From Ruegeria sp. TM1040 (GTDB taxonomy: Bacteria; Pseudomonadota; Alphaproteobacteria; Rhodobacterales; Rhodobacteraceae), in NCBI RefSeq assembly GCF_000014065.1, contig NC_008044.1:1015501-1079500 (forward strand): a DNA stretch of 64,000 nucleotides, given 5' to 3'. A program made the position numbers and the translations under genes. Numbering within the stretch: the first letter of the stretch is position 1; each line of letters begins with the position of its first letter. Below the pieces are notes generated by a model that saw only the letters and a list, made by a program, of their open reading frames with translations, searched no databases and was not told the DNA's origin. Of this stretch, positions 52,611-63,713 are shown piece after piece.

Positions 52611-54275
52611 ATGCTGCAAATTGATACCTGGAAGAGGGTTCTCATCTGGCTGGTCTGTGTGGCCGGCCTTTTGGCTGCCCTGCCCAATGCGTTCTACACC
52701 CGTGTAGAGCAATCCAATGACGCCTGGGCCGCGATCGAGCTTGAAGGCGAAACACCGGAGCGTCTGGATGTGGCCGCGCAATGGCCCGAGTGGATGCCTT
52801 CGGGGCTGGTAAACCTCGGTCTCGATCTGCGCGGTGGCGCGCATCTTCTGGCCGAAGTGCAGGTGGGCGACGTTTATGCCGCCCGCATGGACGCGCTCTG
52901 GCCCGAGGTCCGCAACACCCTGCGCGATGAGCGCGCAACCATCGGTACGTTCCGCCGTATTCCCGACGCCCCGGCGGATCAGATCCGCCTGCGCCTGTCA
53001 GATGAGGCGGGCATGAGCCGCGCGCTTGAACTGGTGCGTGGGCTGGCCAACCCGGTGACATCGCTCACGGGGGCCGGCGCCACCGACATCACGGTGAGCG
53101 GCCAGGGCGATGTCATCACCGTCTCGCTCTCTGAAGAGGAAAAACTCGCCTCCGATGACCGTACGGTCCGCCAGTCGCTCGAGATTATTCGCCGCCGGAT
53201 CGACGAGGTGGGCACCCGTGAACCCACGATCCAGCGTCAGGGCAGCGACCGTATTCTCATTCAGGTGCCAGGTATCGGCTCTGCAGCGGAGCTGAAGGAA
53301 ATCATCGGCACCACCGCGCAGCTGACCTTCAACCCGGTTGTGAGCCGAGGCTCTGACGCCGAGGCAAACGCCGGGATCGGCAACAAGGTGATCCCCTCGC
53401 TGGATGAGCCGGGCACCTATTACACGGTTGAAACGGCGCCTGTCGTCACCGGCGAAGAGCTGGTGGACGCGCAGCCCGCATTTGACCAGAACGGCCAGCC
53501 GGCGGTGAACTTCCGCTTCAATACGGCTGGGGCGCGCAAATTCGGTGATTACACCGCTCAGAACATCGGCGCCCCCTTTGCCATCGTGCTTGATGATGAG
53601 GTGATCTCTGCCCCTGTGATCCGGTCGCATATTCCAGGCGGGTCGGGCATCATCACCGGGAACTTCACCGTCGAGGAAAGCACACAGCTTGCGGTGCTTT
53701 TGCGCGCCGGTGCCCTGCCTGCAAAGCTCGAGTTTCTCGAAGAGCGCACCATCGGCCCGGAACTGGGCCAGGACAGCATCGACGCGGGCAAGGTTGCCAC
53801 TGTGGTCGCCTTTGCCGGGGTGCTGGTTTTCATGATGCTGAGCTATGGGCTCTTTGGGGTCTTTGCCAATGTTGCCTTGATCCTGAACATCGCGCTGATC
53901 TTTGGCGCGCTGAGCCTGATTGGCGGCACGCTGACCCTGCCGGGTATCGCCGGGATCGTCTTGACGGTTGGTATGGCGGTCGACGCCAACGTGCTGATCT
54001 TTGAGCGCATCCGCGAAGAGCTGAAGGCCGGCCGTGGTCCGGCCCGCGCCATCGATGAGGGCTACTCCAAGGCGCTCTCGGCGATTGTGGACGCCAATAT
54101 CACCACGTTCATCACCGCCGTGATCCTGTTTGCAATGGGCTCCGGTCCGGTGCGTGGGTTTGCAATCACGCTTGGCCTCGGCATTCTTACGTCCGTTTTC
54201 ACCGCGATCTTTGTCACCCGACTGATCATCGTGATGTGGTTCGAACGTCGCCGTCCAAAAACCATCGAGGTATAA
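52611..54275 (+). CDS. secD: Protein translocase subunit SecD
   Basis: A 554-residue membrane protein of the RND fold that uses the proton gradient to finish protein export. Seen: an N-terminal helix (WKRVLIWLVCVAGLLAALPN), LGLDLRGGAHLLAEV near residue 65, the P1 region with RRRIDEVGTREPTIQRQG, and six C-terminal helices with AGIVLTVGMAVDANVLIFER near 450, whose Asp is needed for proton use. It starts 34 bp after yajC and is 3 bp before secF. Confidence 0.98.
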   Translation: MLQIDTWKRVLIWLVCVAGLLAALPNAFYTRVEQSNDAWAAIELEGETPERLDVAAQWPEWMPSGLVNLGLDLRGGAHLLAEVQVGDVYAARMDALWPEVRNTLRDERATIGTFRRIPDAPADQIRLRLSDEAGMSRALELVRGLANPVTSLTGAGATDITVSGQGDVITVSLSEEEKLASDDRTVRQSLEIIRRRIDEVGTREPTIQRQGSDRILIQVPGIGSAAELKEIIGTTAQLTFNPVVSRGSDAEANAGIGNKVIPSLDEPGTYYTVETAPVVTGEELVDAQPAFDQNGQPAVNFRFNTAGARKFGDYTAQNIGAPFAIVLDDEVISAPVIRSHIPGGSGIITGNFTVEESTQLAVLLRAGALPAKLEFLEERTIGPELGQDSIDAGKVATVVAFAGVLVFMMLSYGLFGVFANVALILNIALIFGALSLIGGTLTLPGIAGIVLTVGMAVDANVLIFERIREELKAGRGPARAIDEGYSKALSAIVDANITTFITAVILFAMGSGPVRGFAITLGLGILTSVFTAIFVTRLIIVMWFERRRPKTIEV

Positions 54276-54278
54276 CTG

Positions 54279-55247
54279 ATGCGCTTGAAACTGGTTCGCG
54301 AAGGCACCTCCTTCGACTTCTTCAGGCTCTGGAAGCTCTGGCTCGGCATCTCGGCGATGATGGTTGTGATCGGCTTTGCCTCCTTTGCCATCCAGGGGCT
54401 GAACTTTGGGATCGACTTTCGGGGCGGTACCACCATCCGCACCGAGGCGACGCAGGATCTCGACATCGGCGTCTACCGCGAGGCCATCGCGCCTCTGGAG
54501 CTAGGTGACATCACCATCACCGAGGTGTTTGATCCAACTTTTGACGAAGATCAGCATGTCGCCATGATCCGCATTGAGGCGCAGGAAGATGGCGAGGCGC
54601 TCTCCAGCGATGTGATCGCAGCGGTGCAGGGCGCGCTCGACGCGGTGGCGCCGGGGATCAAGTTCATCTCTGTCGAAAGCGTCGGGCCCAAGGTCTCGGG
54701 CGAGTTGGTGCAAACGGCCGTGATCGCGGTGGCCTTGGCGATTGGCGCGGTTCTGATCTACATCTGGCTGCGGTTCGAGTGGCAGTTTGCCCTCGGCGCG
54801 GTGGCCGCCCTTGTGCATGACGTCATCCTGACCATCGGCGTGTTCTCGGAACTGCAGATCAAATTCGATCTGGCCATCATCGCGGCGCTCCTGACCATCG
54901 TGGGGTATTCGCTGAATGATACGGTGGTCGTGTTTGACCGCGTGCGCGAGAACCTGCGTCGCTACAAGAAAAAGCCGCTGGCCGAGGTGCTCAATATCTC
55001 GATCAACGAGACCCTGAGCCGAACCGTGATGACCTCGGTGACAACGCTTCTGGCCTTGATCTCGCTCTATGTTCTGGGCGGCGATGTGATCCGCGGGTTT
55101 GTCTTTGCGATGATCTGGGGCGTTATCGTCGGCACCTATTCGTCGATCTTTGTGGCCTCCACGATCCTGTTGTGGCTTGGCGTGAAGCGCGACTGGAGCA
55201 AGAACAACGACACCACCGGAAATCAGTTCGCCAATATTGACGCCTGA
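54279..55247 (+). CDS. secF: Protein translocase subunit SecF
   Basis: A 322-residue six-helix membrane protein that pairs with SecD. Seen: GLNFGIDFRGGTTIRTE near residue 43, VGPKVSGELVQTAVIAVALA near 128, and YSLNDTVVVFDRVRENLRRY near 210, the SecF signature with conserved Asp, followed by TLSRTVMTSVTTLLALISLY. It starts 3 bp after secD. A strong terminator follows, so the operon ends here. Confidence 0.98.
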   Translation: MRLKLVREGTSFDFFRLWKLWLGISAMMVVIGFASFAIQGLNFGIDFRGGTTIRTEATQDLDIGVYREAIAPLELGDITITEVFDPTFDEDQHVAMIRIEAQEDGEALSSDVIAAVQGALDAVAPGIKFISVESVGPKVSGELVQTAVIAVALAIGAVLIYIWLRFEWQFALGAVAALVHDVILTIGVFSELQIKFDLAIIAALLTIVGYSLNDTVVVFDRVRENLRRYKKKPLAEVLNISINETLSRTVMTSVTTLLALISLYVLGGDVIRGFVFAMIWGVIVGTYSSIFVASTILLWLGVKRDWSKNNDTTGNQFANIDA

Positions 55248-55271
55248 TCCTTGTGGTTCGAGATGAGGAGG

Positions 55272-55305
55272 CAGCCGCGACCTGGTGTCGCGGCTGTTTC
55301 GTTTC
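55272..55305 (+). terminator. Rho-independent terminator of yajC-secDF
   Basis: A 10-bp perfect stem (CAGCCGCGAC at 55272-55281 with GTCGCGGCTG at 55287-55296, loop CTGGT) is followed by TTTCGTTT. It lies 24 bp after the secF stop and just before a copy of the dispersed repeat. Confidence 0.9.
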
Positions 55306-55316
55306 TGGACCTTTGA

Positions 55317-55365
55317 CCGGGGGCGCTGCCCCCGGACCCCCGGGATATTTGGCGTTAGAAGAAGC
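55317..55365 (+). repeat. Dispersed 3'-UTR repeat, copy E
   Basis: A hairpin with an 8-bp stem (CCGGGGGC at 55317-55324 with GCCCCCGG at 55328-55335, loop GCT) is followed by CCCCCGGGATATTTGG and CGTTAGAAGAAGC. Compared with copy A (920-981), both the hairpin GGGGCGCTGCCCC and the core agree. It lies after the secF terminator. Confidence 0.75.
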
Positions 55366-55494
55366 CTGCTCGCGCGATTGATATATGCGCATGTAGACCC
55401 GGTGCAGAGCATCGCCACAGAGCCGCAGTTGTCGGTTTCGAAGGGGGGGCTGGCATGGTAAGGAAAGGGCCAAACGCTCTGACAGGAGATCGTG

Positions 55495-55848
55495 ATGCGC
55501 CTTAACGAAGTGGTTTATTCGGATGCTTTGCCCATTGATGGCTATGGGCCGGGTTTCTTTCGCGTCGGCGGAGAAATCAAGGAAGGGGCCATGTTGACCG
55601 GGGCCAAGGGCACGTCCGCGTGGGGGGGCTATGAGGACGCTGAACCGCTCTTGGCGTTGGCGGGGGAGGTGGATGTTCTGTTCATCGGCACCGGGGCAGA
55701 GATTGCGCATATTCCAGGCGCCTTGCGACAGGCGCTTGAGGCAGAGGGGCTGGGCGTTGAGGTGATGAATTCTCCGGCGGCCTGCAGGACCTATAACGTC
55801 TTGCTCTCTGAAGGGCGGCGGATTGCACTGGCGGCATTGCCGGTTTGA
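55495..55848 (+). CDS. Mth938-like (DUF498) domain protein
   Basis: A 117-residue protein of the Mth938/NDUFAF3-like family. Seen: YSDALPIDGYGPGFFRVGGE near residue 8, LFIGTGAEIAHIPGALRQAL near 62 and MNSPAACRTYNVLLSEGRRI near 90. The human relative NDUFAF3 helps assemble respiratory complex I. ATG 55495 follows AGGAG by 6 nt; GTG 55492 would be too close. It is located between secDF and the ccm cluster, 84 bp before ccmA. Confidence 0.9.
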   Translation: MRLNEVVYSDALPIDGYGPGFFRVGGEIKEGAMLTGAKGTSAWGGYEDAEPLLALAGEVDVLFIGTGAEIAHIPGALRQALEAEGLGVEVMNSPAACRTYNVLLSEGRRIALAALPV

Positions 55849-55932
55849 TCTGGCGCAAGGATGCGCTGAGCTTTTGATGCGCAGAGTGCGCCGTGGCGCG
55901 GCAGGCTGCGCAAGCGATATATCGGGACACGC

Positions 55933-56547
55933 ATGATTGAGGTCAGGGATCTAGGGGTCAGCCGGGGCGGGCTGCCGGTGCTCGCGGGGGTGAACTTCGC
56001 GTTGTCGGGCGGTGAGGCGCTTGTGCTGCGCGGGCCCAACGGGATCGGCAAAACCACGCTTCTGCGCACGCTGGCGCGTCTGCAGCTGCCTTTGGCGGGC
56101 GAGATCCTCGGGGACGCCGAGGATATTGCCTATGCCGCCCATGCGGATGGGGTAAAACTCACTTTGACCGTGGCCGAGAACCTGTCGTTCTGGTCGCGTG
56201 TCTTTGCGGGGGGCGACCCTGCGGTGGCCATCGCGGCGTTTAATCTCGATGCGCTACAGCATCGCCCGGCCGGCGGGCTCTCGGCGGGGCAGAAACGCAG
56301 GCTTTCCTTGGCGCGGCTCATGGTGACGGGGCGGCGGCTGTGGATCCTGGATGAGCCGACCGTGAGCCTTGATGCAGCCTCTGTGCAATTGTTTGCCTCA
56401 AGCATCCGCGCCCATCTGGCGTCGGGCGGAGCGGCGATCATGGCGACCCATATCGACCTTGGGATCGAGGGCAGGGTGCTGGACCTTGGTCCCTTTAAGG
56501 CCAAGCTTCCGGCGCTGGACGCCGAGGATCTGGGGGGCTTCTTGTGA
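55933..56547 (+). CDS. ccmA: Haem exporter / cytochrome c biogenesis ATPase CcmA
   Basis: A 204-residue ABC ATPase that powers release of holo-CcmE in system I cytochrome c maturation. Seen: Walker [10 protein letters not shown] near residue 34, signature [14 protein letters not shown] near 118, Walker [13 protein letters not shown] near 139 and MATHIDLG with the switch His. The start at 55933 gives [11 protein letters not shown]. Its TGA overlaps the GTG start of ccmB by 4 bp. Confidence 0.96.
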   Translation: MIEVRDLGVSRGGLPVLAGVNFALSGGEALVLRGPNGIGKTTLLRTLARLQLPLAGEILGDAEDIAYAAHADGVKLTLTVAENLSFWSRVFAGGDPAVAIAAFNLDALQHRPAGGLSAGQKRRLSLARLMVTGRRLWILDEPTVSLDAASVQLFASSIRAHLASGGAAIMATHIDLGIEGRVLDLGPFKAKLPALDAEDLGGFL

Positions 56548-57200
56548 TTGCACTCTTGATGCGGGATCTGCGGCTGGCGTTGCGGGCCGGGGGAGGATTT
56601 GGGCTTGGGCTTGCGTTTTTCCTGATCGTGACCGTGATGGTGCCTTTCTCGGTCGGCCCCGAGGCCGAGACATTGGCAAAGATTGCACCGGGCGTTTTAT
56701 GGCTCGGGGCCTTGCTGGCGTGTCTGTTGTCGCTCGATCGTCTTCTGGCGCTGGATTGGGAGGATGGCTCGCTGGACCTTTTGGCCACGGCCCCGCTGCC
56801 GCTTGAAGGGGTCCTCAGCATCAAGGCACTGGCACATTGGTTGACCACGGGGCTGCCCCTGGTGCTGGCAGCCCCCGTGCTGGGCGTCCTGCTCGGCCTT
56901 CCGGCGGGCGGCTATCTCTGGATCACGCTGTCGCTTTTGCTGGGCACGCCGGCACTTTCGGTTGTGGGTACGTTTGGCGCGGCCCTGACCGTCGGGCTTA
57001 AGCGGGGCGGTTTGTTGTTGTCGCTGCTGGTGATGCCGCTCTATGTGCCGACCCTGATCTTTGGCGCCGAAGTGGCGCGTCGGGGAGCGGCGGGGCTTGC
57101 GGTAGAAACCCCCATGTTGATGCTTGGGGGGATCACCCTTGGCACCATCGCCCTGTTGCCCTTTGCCTCCGCTGCCGTCCTGCGCGTCAATTTGCGCTAG
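56544..57200 (+). CDS. ccmB: Cytochrome c biogenesis membrane protein CcmB
   Basis: A 218-residue, six-helix subunit of the CcmABCD complex. Seen: [20 protein letters not shown] at the start, [40 protein letters not shown] near 55, and the C-terminal [20 protein letters not shown] near 154. It starts with GTG, overlapping ccmA by 4 bp (GTGA), so translation is coupled. CcmC starts 44 bp later. Confidence 0.95.
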   Translation: MIALLMRDLRLALRAGGGFGLGLAFFLIVTVMVPFSVGPEAETLAKIAPGVLWLGALLACLLSLDRLLALDWEDGSLDLLATAPLPLEGVLSIKALAHWLTTGLPLVLAAPVLGVLLGLPAGGYLWITLSLLLGTPALSVVGTFGAALTVGLKRGGLLLSLLVMPLYVPTLIFGAEVARRGAAGLAVETPMLMLGGITLGTIALLPFASAAVLRVNLR

Positions 57201-57244
57201 GACAGGTGATTGTGATGACCAAGAACAAGAGCTAGATAGCCACC

Positions 57245-57979
57245 ATGTCGATCTGGGAATACGCCAATCCAAAGAAATTCCTGCGCACCAGTGAGCGTGT
57301 GCTGCCTGCCCTTTGGGGCATTTCAGCTCTGCTCATCGTGAGCGGGCTGATCTGGGGGTTCTTTTTTACACCCGATGATTACCGCCAGGGTTCGACGGTC
57401 AAGATCATCTATCTGCATGTGCCTGCGGCGCTGATGGCGATCAACGCCTGGTTCATGATGCTGGTGGCCTCGCTGATCTGGGTGATCCGCCGACATCACG
57501 TAAGCGCACTGGCGGCGAAGGCAGCCGCGCCCGTGGGCGTTGTGATGACACTGATTGCCCTCGTTACCGGCGCCATCTGGGGGCAACCGATGTGGGGCAC
57601 CTGGTGGGCGTGGGACCCGCGGCTAACGTCCTTTCTGGTGCTGTTCCTGTTCTACATTGGCTATATCGCGCTCTGGGAAGCGATCGAGAATGGCGATACC
57701 GCAGCGGATCTGGCGTCGATCCTCTGCCTTGTGGGGTCTGTTTTTGCGGTGCTCTCGCGGTATGCGGTGAATTTCTGGAATCAGGGCCTGCACCAGGGGG
57801 CGTCGCTGTCGCTCGACAAGGAAGAAAACGTCGCCGATGTCTTTGCCTTTCCGCTCTATACCTGCATGGCCGGGTTCGGGGCGCTGTTTATCGCGCTGGT
57901 GCTCTATCGCACCGGTACCGAGATCCGCGCGCGCCGGATGTCGGCGCTGATCGCACGCGAAAGGATGATGGATGCCTGA
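57245..57979 (+). CDS. ccmC: Haem handling protein CcmC
   Basis: A 244-residue, six-helix protein that presents haem to CcmE. The WWD motif is WGTWWAWDPRLTSFL near residue 118 and the two haem-ligand histidines are expected in YLHVPAALMA near 58 and in the loop NFWNQGLHQGASLS near 176. The start ATG 57245 gives MSIWEYANPKKF, a typical CcmC beginning. Its stop overlaps ccmD by 8 bp. Confidence 0.97.
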   Translation: MSIWEYANPKKFLRTSERVLPALWGISALLIVSGLIWGFFFTPDDYRQGSTVKIIYLHVPAALMAINAWFMMLVASLIWVIRRHHVSALAAKAAAPVGVVMTLIALVTGAIWGQPMWGTWWAWDPRLTSFLVLFLFYIGYIALWEAIENGDTAADLASILCLVGSVFAVLSRYAVNFWNQGLHQGASLSLDKEENVADVFAFPLYTCMAGFGALFIALVLYRTGTEIRARRMSALIARERMMDA

Positions 57980-58127
57980 TTTGGGAAAATACGCAGAAAC
58001 GGTTCTTTCGGCCTATGCTGTCTCGCTGGTGTTGCTGGTCGCGCTCCTGGTCGTGACCTTCCTGCGCGGGGCCAAGGTGCGCGCTGCGCTCAAAGACGTT
58101 GAGGAAAGGGTGCGCCGAAATGGCTAA
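57972..58127 (+). CDS. ccmD: Haem exporter protein CcmD
   Basis: A 51-residue small membrane protein beginning MPDLGKYAETVLSAYAVSLV, with one helix (about 11-33) and a basic-acidic tail ending KDVEERVRRNG. CcmD stabilises the CcmABC-CcmE complex and helps release holo-CcmE. The size, the YA..VL.AY...L start, and its place between ccmC and ccmG identify it. It overlaps ccmC by 8 bp and ccmG by 8 bp. Confidence 0.93.
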   Translation: MPDLGKYAETVLSAYAVSLVLLVALLVVTFLRGAKVRAALKDVEERVRRNG

Positions 58128-58656
58128 GATCTCTTTGATGATGGCTATTCCAGTGGTCGTCTTTTCCGGCTTTGTTGGCCTTGCCCTCGTGGGCATGGGC
58201 CGCGACGATCCCGAAAGCCTGCCCTCGGCGCGCGAAGGCAAAGCAGCGCCCTCCGTCGCGCTCAGCGATTTTCCCGGCAAAGAGAGCTTTGACGACGCCA
58301 CCCTGCGCGACGGCACCGTAAAGCTTGTCAATTACTGGGCGAGCTGGTGTGGCCCCTGCCGCGCCGAACACCCGAGCCTGACCGCGCTTTCCGAGGAAGG
58401 CGTGCCGATCTACGGCGTGAACTACAAGGATCAGCTGGCCAATGCCCAGAGTTTCCTCGAGGAACTCGGCGATCCCTATGCCGGTGTGGGTCGGGATGAA
58501 CAGGGGCGTATGGCGCTGGATTGGGGGCTGTATGGCGTGCCCGAAACGTATGTCATCGACGGCGACGGCACGGTGGTTCTGCGCTTTGCCGGGCCGATTA
58601 CCAGCCGGGTTCTGGAAGAGACCATTCGCCCCGCCATGGAGCGCGCGGCCCAGTAA
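58120..58656 (+). CDS. ccmG: Thiol:disulphide interchange protein CcmG (DsbE)
   Basis: A 178-residue thioredoxin-like protein with an N-terminal membrane anchor (about 10-27, IPVVVFSGFVGLALVGMG). The active site WASWCGPCRAEHP is near residue 75, followed by the GVNYKDQ segment of CcmG and YGVPETYVIDGDG with the cis-Pro. It reduces apocytochrome c cysteines before haem attachment. It ends the ccm cluster and converges on an SDR gene with a 2-bp gap. Confidence 0.96.
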   Translation: MAKISLMMAIPVVVFSGFVGLALVGMGRDDPESLPSAREGKAAPSVALSDFPGKESFDDATLRDGTVKLVNYWASWCGPCRAEHPSLTALSEEGVPIYGVNYKDQLANAQSFLEELGDPYAGVGRDEQGRMALDWGLYGVPETYVIDGDGTVVLRFAGPITSRVLEETIRPAMERAAQ

Positions 58657-58658
58657 GC

Positions 58659-59363
58659 TCAGAGCCGGTAGCCGCCCGCGACCGTCAGGATTTCGCCAGT
58701 GATAAAGCTCGCCTCCTCGGAGGCGAGAAAACGCACGGCCTTGGCGATGTCGTCGGGTGTGCCGATGCGCCCCAGCGCCGTGTCTTTCACAAAAATCTGC
58801 GTGAGCTCTTCGGAGCGAGGCGCCTCCGGCACATTGATGGCGCCGGGCGCCACTGCATTGACGCGGATTCCTTCGGGGCCAAGTTCCTTTGCCATGGCTT
58901 TGGTCCAGAGGTTGAGCGCAGCCTTGCTCGCCCCATAGCTGGCCGCGTCGCGTGGCGGCAGGGTGGCATTGACCGAGGAAATATTGACGATCGCGGCCCC
59001 CGGACGCAAATGCGGCAAGGCGGCCGCCAGGACGGCCTGCGGCGCAATGGTGTTGAGTTCAAACACCTTCCGGTGCTCTGAGAGATCAAACTGCGCCTTG
59101 GGCGTGCTCTGCACGAGGCCCGCGTTGTTCACGATGACATCGATGCGGCCAAACTGACCCATGGCCTGCGCGACAAGATCCTCGGCTGCACCGTCCTGCA
59201 GCAAGTCGCAAGCGCAGGAGACGACGTTGGGTTGCGCCTCCAGATCGTCGCGAGGCGGCGTCTTCTTAAAAGAGCGCAGGACATTGTGGTCAGGTGCAAA
59301 CCGCGCCGCGATAGCCAGTCCAAGACCATAGGTGCCGCCCGTAACCAAAACAGTGCGCATCAT
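58659..59363 (-). CDS. Short-chain dehydrogenase/reductase (FabG-like)
   Basis: A 234-residue classical SDR. Seen: VLVTGGTYGLGLAIAARFAP (GxxxGxG cofactor loop) near residue 5, NNAGLV near 77, catalytic Ser in NISSVNAT near 126 and Y-x3-K in SYGASKAALNLW near 141, then IRVNAVAPGAIN and the C-terminal EASFITGEILTVAGGYRL, typical of FabG-like enzymes. The substrate is unknown. GAGGATC precedes the tandem ATG start (59363/59360). It faces ccmG, 2 bp away, and follows the ABM-like gene by 184 bp. Confidence 0.9.
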   Translation of the reverse strand: MMRTVLVTGGTYGLGLAIAARFAPDHNVLRSFKKTPPRDDLEAQPNVVSCACDLLQDGAAEDLVAQAMGQFGRIDVIVNNAGLVQSTPKAQFDLSEHRKVFELNTIAPQAVLAAALPHLRPGAAIVNISSVNATLPPRDAASYGASKAALNLWTKAMAKELGPEGIRVNAVAPGAINVPEAPRSEELTQIFVKDTALGRIGTPDDIAKAVRFLASEEASFITGEILTVAGGYRL

Positions 59364-59547
59364 GAGATCCTCTTTGGGTTTGTCGTGCGCCTTGAGCTAA
59401 GGCGCTCCGCACCAGCGTTTGTTTGGCCTCAGGATTTATTTCAGGCTTGAAATCGGGCTGTACCTCCGGTTGAGCCTTTGGCTCCGCCTGTCATCAATCT
59501 GACTTCCGGCAGAGGGCACTGACCGAGCGGTAAGGCGACCGTTCAGT

Positions 59548-59895
59548 TCAGGTGCCGAAACGACGCTGAAGCTCGGTCTCTTTGGGCAGTTGGGCATTCA
59601 CCCCCAAATCGACGGTCTCGTAGACATTGGTGTCGATCTCGCGGCGAAGATAGTGGGACTGAAACTCCATCAAGGAGCCATCAGATGTCACCTTTACCAG
59701 GTACTCCTCGAGGATTTCCATGCTTTCCCAGAGGCTTACGGTGGTGATCTCGCCGCCGTCACGATCGCAGAACAGGCGCGTCTCAAGGCAGCCCACACGG
59801 CATTTTTCCTCGTCCCGGGCCATCACAACGGCACGTTCGAGGACCTCGTCAAAATGCTCCCGGTTCGGGAAAAACCTCGTAAAAGCAGCGATCAT
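59548..59895 (-). CDS. Small ABM-fold-like protein (antibiotic biosynthesis monooxygenase type)
   Basis: A 115-residue protein whose sequence fits the ferredoxin-like ABM fold: AAFTRFFPNREHFDEVLERA (strand then helix), CRVGCLETRLFCDRDGGEIT, and the typical TTVSLWESMEILEEYLV strand-helix near 58. ABM proteins include monooxygenases and haem-degrading enzymes, but many have other roles; the haem-binding residues of IsdG are not evident. The C-terminal 25 residues are not part of the fold. ATG 59895 is preferred over ATG 59913. It lies upstream of the SDR gene on the same strand. Confidence 0.6.
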   Translation of the reverse strand: MIAAFTRFFPNREHFDEVLERAVVMARDEEKCRVGCLETRLFCDRDGGEITTVSLWESMEILEEYLVKVTSDGSLMEFQSHYLRREIDTNVYETVDLGVNAQLPKETELQRRFGT

Positions 59896-59980
59896 TCTTC
59901 GCCCCGCACACAATACTCTGGACCTGAATCACTCTATCACAGGTTCCGTTAGCCTTCCATTACCAGCGCAATGGTAGAAT

Positions 59981-60005
59981 AAAAAGGGTGGCCGACTGGC
60001 CACCC
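59981..60005 (-). terminator. Rho-independent terminator of acnA
   Basis: On the minus strand, GGGTGGCC pairs with GGCCACCC (59986-59993 with 59998-60005, loop of 4), followed by TTTTTATTC. It lies 31 bp after the acnA stop. Confidence 0.9.
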
Positions 60006-60035
60006 TCAGTTGTCTTTGGCAAATTGTCCCTGACC

Positions 60036-62783
<2,748 letters not shown>

Positions 62784-63002
62784 GTTGGCCTCCCTCGAGA
62801 ATGGAATTGGGACTTCGCTGCTCTTTTTGTCTGCACGATGCAGGCAAGTCGTTCAATAGGTATGACATGCTGAGATATAGAAATGTATACCAAGGAATAC
62901 AATATGCGCACCGCGTTTTGCGACAGCCTCTCAAGAATGATTGATTGGCCATTGAGCGGCGGCAGGACTAAACCGTTAGTCAAACAATCTGATAGGCGAC
63001 TC

Positions 63003-63710
63003 ATGCGGCGTATTGCGCTTTCCTCTCTGGTGATCTCTGCGGTTCTGGCTGCCTCCGGCCCGGCTTCTGCCGATCCGGCTCCGGTGGTGATTGAACTCTT
63101 CACCTCGCAAGGATGTTCCTCCTGTCCGCCCGCAGACGAGCTGGTGAAGCATTTGGCAGAGCGCCAGGACGTGCTGCCCTTGGCCTTCCATGTGGATTAT
63201 TGGGACTATATCGGCTGGGCCGATATATTTGCAGATCCGGCCTATACCGACCGCCAGCGTGGCTATGCGCATGTGGGGGGGCGCAACATGATCTACACCC
63301 CGCAGATGATCATCATGGGGCGCGAGGATGTGGTGGGCGCCGATGTGATGGAGGTCTCCGAAGCGCTCAGTGCCTATCTTGGTCAAAAACCAAAGGTGCA
63401 GCTGACCACGGGGCGTTCAGAGGAGCAGCTCACGGTCTCCGCACCTGCGCTCCCGGATGGCATGAGCGGTCAGTTCCGTGTGCAGCTGGTGCGCTACAAG
63501 CCGCTGGAACGGGTGGAAATCAAACGCGGCGAGTTGGCCGGCAACACCGTAGATTATGCCAATATCGTCGAGAGCCTCGAGGTGCTGGCCGACTGGACCG
63601 GTGCAGAGCCGCTCGAGGTCACAGCAAGCTTTGCGGGGGAACTTCCGGCGGCGGTGTTGGTGCAGGAATGGCCCTTCGGCCCAATTTTTGCGGCCGCACG
63701 GGTGGAGTGA
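63003..63710 (+). CDS. DUF1223 secreted thioredoxin-like protein
   Basis: A 235-residue exported protein. The signal peptide is about residues 1-22 (ending GPASA). The mature part begins VVIELFTSQGCSSCPPADEL with a C-x2-C thioredoxin-like motif near residue 36, followed by HVDYWDYIGWADIFADPAYT, the DUF1223 hallmark. The fold is thioredoxin-like; the redox partner is unknown. ATG 63003 is chosen because the signal peptide starts there; a 40-residue extension upstream has no coding character. It is divergent from acnA and converges on the lipid A gene. Confidence 0.87.
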   Translation: MRRIALSSLVISAVLAASGPASADPAPVVIELFTSQGCSSCPPADELVKHLAERQDVLPLAFHVDYWDYIGWADIFADPAYTDRQRGYAHVGGRNMIYTPQMIIMGREDVVGADVMEVSEALSAYLGQKPKVQLTTGRSEEQLTVSAPALPDGMSGQFRVQLVRYKPLERVEIKRGELAGNTVDYANIVESLEVLADWTGAEPLEVTASFAGELPAAVLVQEWPFGPIFAAARVE

Positions 63711-63713
63711 CCC

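Noticed and set aside
59548-59895. IsdG-type haem-degrading enzyme
   Set aside because: The haem-ligand and catalytic residues of IsdG are not recognisable; only the general fold pattern agrees.
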